Notes under the pieces: generated by a model
What the model saw: the letters and a program-made list of their open reading frames with translations, nothing else
The model's database searches: none
What the model was told of the DNA's origin: nothing
Source: a bacterium
GTDB taxonomy: Bacteria; 4484-113; JAGGVC01
Assembly: GCA_039961635.1 (NCBI GenBank)
Contig: JABRWB010000061.1
Coordinates: forward strand, 1-8,087
Reading direction: 5' to 3'
Length of the DNA: 8,087 nt
Part shown: piece after piece, positions 5,082-8,087 of the stretch
Position numbering within the stretch: position 1 is the first letter of the stretch
How the letters are laid out: every line of letters begins with the position of its first letter
Made by a program: the position numbers and the translations under genes

Positions 5082-6188
5082 ATGAAGGTACCTTTGCTGG
5101 ATCTGGGCGCGCAGTACCGCGCCATCAAGCCGGAGATCGACGCCGCGCTTCTTGGCGCGTGCGAGAAAACGCAGTTCATTCTCGGCCCGGCGGTCGCGGA
5201 CTTCGAGGCGCGGTTCGCGGAATACTGCGGGGTCGCGGCGTGCGCCGCGGTCAACAGCGGGACGAACGCTCTGTTCCTGCCGCTGCACTTCCTGGGAATC
5301 GGGCCGGGAGACGAGGTGATATGCCCGTCGTGGACGTTCGTCGCGACGGCCGAGGCGATAATGTACACGGGCGCGACTCCGGTGCTCGTCGATTGCGATC
5401 CGGTCACGTTCAACATAACGGCGGATGCGGTGGAAGCGGCGATAACGGAGCGGACGAAAGCGATAATGCCGGTGCACCTGTACGGGCGGCCGTGCGACAT
5501 CGAGGGGATATGCAGGGTAGCGGCGGCGCGGGGGATTCCGGTCATCGAAGACGCGGCGCAGGCGCACGGCGCGGCGGTCGGCGGGAAGCGCGTCGGGAGC
5601 TTCGGCCGGTTCGGCGCGTTCAGCTTTTACCCGTCGAAAAACCTCGGCGCGTTCGGCGAGGGCGGCGCGGTCGTGAGCGACGACGCGGACGCGATCGCGC
5701 GGATCAAACGGCTGCGCGCGCACGGCGAAATCGAGCGTTATATCCACGGGGAGCTTGGGTTCAACATGCGCCTTGAAGGATTCCAGGGCGCGGTGCTGGG
5801 CGTGAAGCTTGCGTATTTGGAGAGATGGAACGAGGAGCGCAGGCGCGTCGGCGGGGCGTACCGCAAGGCGCTTTCGGGAACGCCGGTCACGATGATGGCG
5901 GACGACGCGCCGGGGATGCGCCAGGTGTACCACCTGATGGTGGTTCGCGCTCCAAAGCGAAACGAATTAAGGGCGTTCCTTGAGTCGAAGGGAATCGGGA
6001 CGGCGATTCACTACCTTCTGCCGGTGCACAAGCAGCCGCTGTGGCTCGAAAAGTACGGCGATAATTTGTCGCTGCCTGTGTCGGAAACTTTGGCGGATGA
6101 AATTCTCAGCCTGCCGATGTATCCGGAGATGGCGGACGAACAAATCGAGTATGTTTGCGCGGCGGTGAAGGAGTTTTATTCCGGCTGA
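5082..6188 (+). CDS. DegT/DnrJ/EryC1/StrS-family PLP aminotransferase (368 aa)
   Basis: Enzymes of this family use pyridoxal phosphate to transfer an amino group, usually from glutamate, to a nucleotide-linked keto-sugar for surface polysaccharide or glycan synthesis. The start M-K-V-P-L-L-D-L-x-A-Q-Y is typical of the family and supports the ATG at 5082, which has GGAGG 5 nt upstream; GTG at 5019 is open but lies above the promoter. Key residues: S59-G-T-N (cofactor phosphate), E156-D157-A-A-Q160 (D157 to the pyridine nitrogen, Q160 stacking), and S-F-Y-P-S-K186 with K186 as the Schiff-base lysine, then G-E-G-G (192-195). H-Y-L-L-P-V-H-K-Q (310-318) is the usual C-terminal signature. The length is normal. 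The sugar substrate cannot be told from this, and no glycosyltransferase or sugar dehydratase is next to it. The 3' end overlaps the convergent lipoprotein gene by 13 bp. Confidence 0.95.
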   Translation: MKVPLLDLGAQYRAIKPEIDAALLGACEKTQFILGPAVADFEARFAEYCGVAACAAVNSGTNALFLPLHFLGIGPGDEVICPSWTFVATAEAIMYTGATPVLVDCDPVTFNITADAVEAAITERTKAIMPVHLYGRPCDIEGICRVAAARGIPVIEDAAQAHGAAVGGKRVGSFGRFGAFSFYPSKNLGAFGEGGAVVSDDADAIARIKRLRAHGEIERYIHGELGFNMRLEGFQGAVLGVKLAYLERWNEERRRVGGAYRKALSGTPVTMMADDAPGMRQVYHLMVVRAPKRNELRAFLESKGIGTAIHYLLPVHKQPLWLEKYGDNLSLPVSETLADEILSLPMYPEMADEQIEYVCAAVKEFYSG

Positions 6189-7660
6189 TCGGGCGGGGAA
6201 TCCCCCGGTTCAACCGGCTCGGTCGCATCCGGCGCGGCCTGTGCGGACGCATCGGATTCAGATTCATCCGCCGCCTCCGTTTCCGACGCGCTTCCCGAAG
6301 GATCGGCTGCCGCCGGTTCGCCGAAACAGACCAGCCTTCCGTCTTCGAGCGGTACGAGAATGCGGCGGCCCGGCGCGATCACCGGCTGTGCTCCGCTTTC
6401 GACCGCTCCGTCGCCCAGCGGAATCTCGTCGAGCAGCTCCAGCTCCTTGTAAACGTACAGCTTTCCGCCCGCCGCGACATAAACTCGGCCTTCGGAATCG
6501 AATGCAGGCGGCGCGCCGAAGGAAAGCCCTGCTTCGGCGGATTTGGCGTACTCCTTCGTCATCCGCATCGTTCCTTCCGCCTTCATCCAGGTGATCAGGT
6601 AAGAAGCCTCGCTCAGCTTGTCAGGCCGCGTCACCCAAGGAACCGCGTATTCGATAACTGTCTCCGCGTCGTTCTTTTCGGCATCGGATTTCGCCGATTG
6701 TCTATTCACCACGGCCGCAGGCCAGAAAAGCCCCGCAACAGCGGAATCGTTTTCTTTTCGCAATTTCCTTTCCTGCTCGACCGCGTCCGAAAAGACCGGG
6801 GATGACCATCTCAATCTTCCCGACAAGTCCAATTCGAAAAGCGTCCCCTCCACGGATGCAACCGTGACGCGATCTCCTTGTATCGCCGGAGCCGCGATGT
6901 TCGGACTTCCCGTCGCCCACTTCCACGCCAGTTTGCCGCCGGGGCCGAATTTGTACAAATACTCGCCGCTGGAGCAGATATACGCGAATCCATCGTCGTC
7001 GAAGCTGGCCGGAGACGCAGCGGATCCCTCGATTTTGGCGGCGCCTGTGGGCTGGCAATTCGCATCAAAAAACACGACCGTTCCGTCGAGCGAGGTGACC
7101 ACCAACCCGCCATTTGGATGAACGGCCAAATTGGTAAGCGGCTCCGGCGAAATGTCCGAGCCGGGAATCCTGAAAAGCTCTCGGCCGTCGAATCCCACGG
7201 CGGCGAGTCCCCGGTCCGAGACGAACCAAATCTGGTCCGCCGCAAGGGCGGGCGAAGCCCGCAGGCCGTCCACCGCGGTTTGCAGTTCACCGTCAGCTTG
7301 AAGCTTCCAAAGGCTTGCGCCGTCGGGGCCAAGCGCGACAAGCGGCTTTCCCAGCGCGCAAGCATATATCCTGCCCTGCGAATCAAGAACCGGAGAAAGC
7401 GCCGGCGCGTCCCCGAGCGCGGCATCCCAAAGGCGCGCCAGTTTGGAAGGTCCGGGAATCGTTGCCGCGCCGAAAGACATGGGATTACCACCTGCCCTCG
7501 GCCAGACCGCGCCAACGGGCAGGGCTATCTTGACCGTTCGGACGTCTTTAACCTGCGGCAGGGATGCAACATCTTCCCCTTCGGGACAGCCGGCGGAAAA
7601 CAGCAATGCAAGAACGGAGAAGGCTACATTCCACAATAGATGAACGATTTTTTTATCCAA
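6176..7660 (-). CDS. PQQ-like beta-propeller lipoprotein with acidic tail (494 aa)
   Basis: The predicted protein has a lipoprotein signal: charged M-D-K-K, hydrophobic core to residue 22 and lipobox F-S-A-G-C25. After a linker, W-P-R-A-G-G-N-P (53-60) opens a set of PQQ/BamB-like propeller blades with recurring P-A-x-D-x-x-G-x-I-Y and L-D-G-x-L-x-W elements, at about 88-123, 136-165, 177-205, 215-250, 255-288, 382-410 and 424-447. Residues 290-375 interrupt the repeats with charged sequence. The last 47 residues (448-494) are a disordered Ala/Ser/Glu/Asp/Pro tail. No quinoprotein catalytic residues are evident, so an envelope scaffold or binding role, loosely like BamB, is more likely than an enzyme; this is inference. 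The start is TTG at 7660, supported by GGAGG 6 nt upstream and by the signal peptide beginning there. Its end overlaps the aminotransferase gene tail to tail. Confidence 0.88.
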   Translation of the reverse strand: MDKKIVHLLWNVAFSVLALLFSAGCPEGEDVASLPQVKDVRTVKIALPVGAVWPRAGGNPMSFGAATIPGPSKLARLWDAALGDAPALSPVLDSQGRIYACALGKPLVALGPDGASLWKLQADGELQTAVDGLRASPALAADQIWFVSDRGLAAVGFDGRELFRIPGSDISPEPLTNLAVHPNGGLVVTSLDGTVVFFDANCQPTGAAKIEGSAASPASFDDDGFAYICSSGEYLYKFGPGGKLAWKWATGSPNIAAPAIQGDRVTVASVEGTLFELDLSGRLRWSSPVFSDAVEQERKLRKENDSAVAGLFWPAAVVNRQSAKSDAEKNDAETVIEYAVPWVTRPDKLSEASYLITWMKAEGTMRMTKEYAKSAEAGLSFGAPPAFDSEGRVYVAAGGKLYVYKELELLDEIPLGDGAVESGAQPVIAPGRRILVPLEDGRLVCFGEPAAADPSGSASETEAADESESDASAQAAPDATEPVEPGDSPPDQPE

Positions 7661-7666
7661 AATCCG

Positions 7667-7671
7667 CCTCC
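7667..7671 (-). promoter_or_regulatory. Ribosome-binding site that fixes the TTG start of the propeller lipoprotein
   Basis: GGAGG on the minus strand lies 6 nt before the TTG at 7660. The signal peptide starts directly at that codon and no ATG gives a complete one, so the TTG start is preferred. Confidence 0.75.
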
Positions 7672-7698
7672 GGCCGGCGGGTTGCCGGCGCAGATGGG

Positions 7699-7704
7699 AT
7701 TATA
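7699..7704 (-). promoter_or_regulatory. -10 box of the propeller lipoprotein gene
   Basis: An exact TATAAT followed by CCC lies on the minus strand 38 nt above the TTG start. No good -35 hexamer is seen at standard spacing. Confidence 0.55.
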
Positions 7705-7796
7705 TTGCAGGACGGCTCAATTTGCTTTTGGATACGCCGGATAATCCAAATTGGACGGTTTTCCCATTATTTTCCCGTCTAACAGGTATAAATATG

Positions 7797-7826
7797 TTGA
7801 CAATTCGAGGTTGCTCGCTGTATAAT
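7797..7826 (+). promoter_or_regulatory. Consensus sigma70-type promoter of the right-hand lipoprotein gene
   Basis: TTGACA (7797-7802) and TATAAT (7821-7826) are both exact and 18 bp apart. Transcription should begin near 7833, about 175 nt before the ATG at 8009. Confidence 0.85.
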
Positions 7827-7832
7827 CACTGT

Positions 7833-8008
7833 GACTGGGGTTATGCGCCTTTGTTGGGCGGTCAAGGGGTGATTTGATTACGAGTTTGGGGAACTCATTT
7901 CTTAGCTTTAACTTGCCGGAAACGGGGAAGCTGCGCGCTCCATTTCGGAACGCGGCAACGGCTTTCGAGTTCATACTCAATTTTTAATTTTACAAGGAGT
8001 GATTGGTG
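7833..8008 (+). promoter_or_regulatory. Long structured 5' leader, possible cis-regulatory RNA
   Basis: No protein gene of note fits here. The predicted leader holds hairpins CGCC/GGCG (7846-7860), GAGTT/AACTC (7882-7896) and an 8-position stem with one mismatch (7934-7954). A smaller GAGT/ACTC hairpin (7967-7978) is followed by A/T-rich sequence and the AAGGAG ribosome-binding site (7994-7999). GAACTC (7891-7896) could instead pair with GAGTTC (7967-7972), which would give two exclusive folds. A 9-codon frame (ATG 7843, stop 7870-7872) is present but has no clear ribosome-binding site. It matches no riboswitch class that I recognise. Confidence 0.4.
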
Positions 8009-8087
8009 ATGGTAAGTGGCATGCGATGGTTGTTATGGGGAGCGGTGGTGACATTGCTTCTCGTGGCTGTCCTCGCTGGCTGCGGCA
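8009..8087 (+). CDS. Lipoprotein gene, only the signal peptide is in the window
   Basis: The ATG at 8009 is preceded by AAGGAG (7994-7999) with 9 nt spacing; GTG at 8006 and the ATG at 8021 are in-frame alternatives. The 26 visible residues are a lipoprotein signal: R6, a hydrophobic core (L-L-W-G-A-V-V-T-L-L-L-V-A-V, 8-21) and lipobox V-L-A-G-C25. The rest of the protein lies beyond the window, so its function is unknown. The consensus promoter and long leader suggest a well-expressed, possibly regulated envelope protein. Its exact promoter hexamers resemble those of the dockerin-like lipoprotein gene at the left edge. Confidence 0.8.
   Translation, partial: MVSGMRWLLWGAVVTLLLVAVLAGCG

Noticed and set aside
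5022-5933. A 303-codon open frame on the minus strand opposite the aminotransferase
   Set aside because: The plus-strand frame carries the full set of PLP motifs; the antisense frame is Arg-rich and has no recognisable domain.
7717-7980. An 87-codon minus-strand frame across the right-hand promoter and leader
   Set aside because: It has no ribosome-binding site and runs across the consensus promoter and leader of the plus-strand gene.
1-8087. CRISPR array, tRNA or rRNA gene, transposase or insertion-sequence ends
   Set aside because: I saw no regularly spaced direct repeats, no cloverleaf with a recognisable T-loop, and no transposase motif or terminal inverted repeats.

Overview
The window is GC-rich bacterial DNA. 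It carries eight protein-coding genes (two cut by the window edges) plus one probable small gene. Three of them encode predicted lipoproteins with an N-terminal signal peptide ending in an A-G-C lipobox, so a Gram-negative-type envelope is likely. The first has a pair of dockerin-like EF-hand repeats following a short N-G-D-Y-D style lead-in, an architecture I associate with uncultured environmental bacteria. The phylum cannot be fixed from this sequence alone.

Layout, left to right. A minus-strand dockerin-like lipoprotein (1-625, C-terminus outside the window) has a consensus promoter (TTGACA, 17 bp, TATAAT) behind it, and a 16-A tract lies just upstream. A small Cys-rich protein of unknown role (761-1000, minus) has its own promoter. 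The gap 1001-1306 holds degenerate 7-bp tandem repeats, a long imperfect inverted repeat made from them, and the promoter/operator of a RelB/Phd-like antitoxin and RelE-like toxin pair (1307-1785, plus). A ThiF/MoeB-type adenylyltransferase follows (1844-2878, plus). It converges on methionyl-tRNA synthetase (metG, 2875-4896, minus), and the two stop codons share the palindrome CTAG. A divergent intergenic region with three palindromes leads to a DegT/StrS-family PLP aminotransferase (5082-6188, plus). That gene converges, with a 13-bp overlap, on a PQQ-type beta-propeller lipoprotein (6176-7660, minus; TTG start). Finally a consensus promoter (TTGACA, 18 bp, TATAAT) and a structured leader of about 175 nt precede another lipoprotein gene that has only just begun at 8009.

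The genes do not form one pathway: translation (metG), sulfur-carrier or E1-type activation (ThiF-like), sugar amination (DegT-like), envelope proteins and a toxin-antitoxin module sit in mostly single-gene units of alternating orientation. What unifies them is the promoter style. Seven exact TATAATC motifs lie just upstream of seven transcription units. The most notable new observations are a strong internal ribosome-binding site inside metG that would release its C-terminal tRNA-binding domain as a separate 117-residue protein, the structured leader at 7833-8008, and the heptamer-repeat hairpin at 1084-1199.
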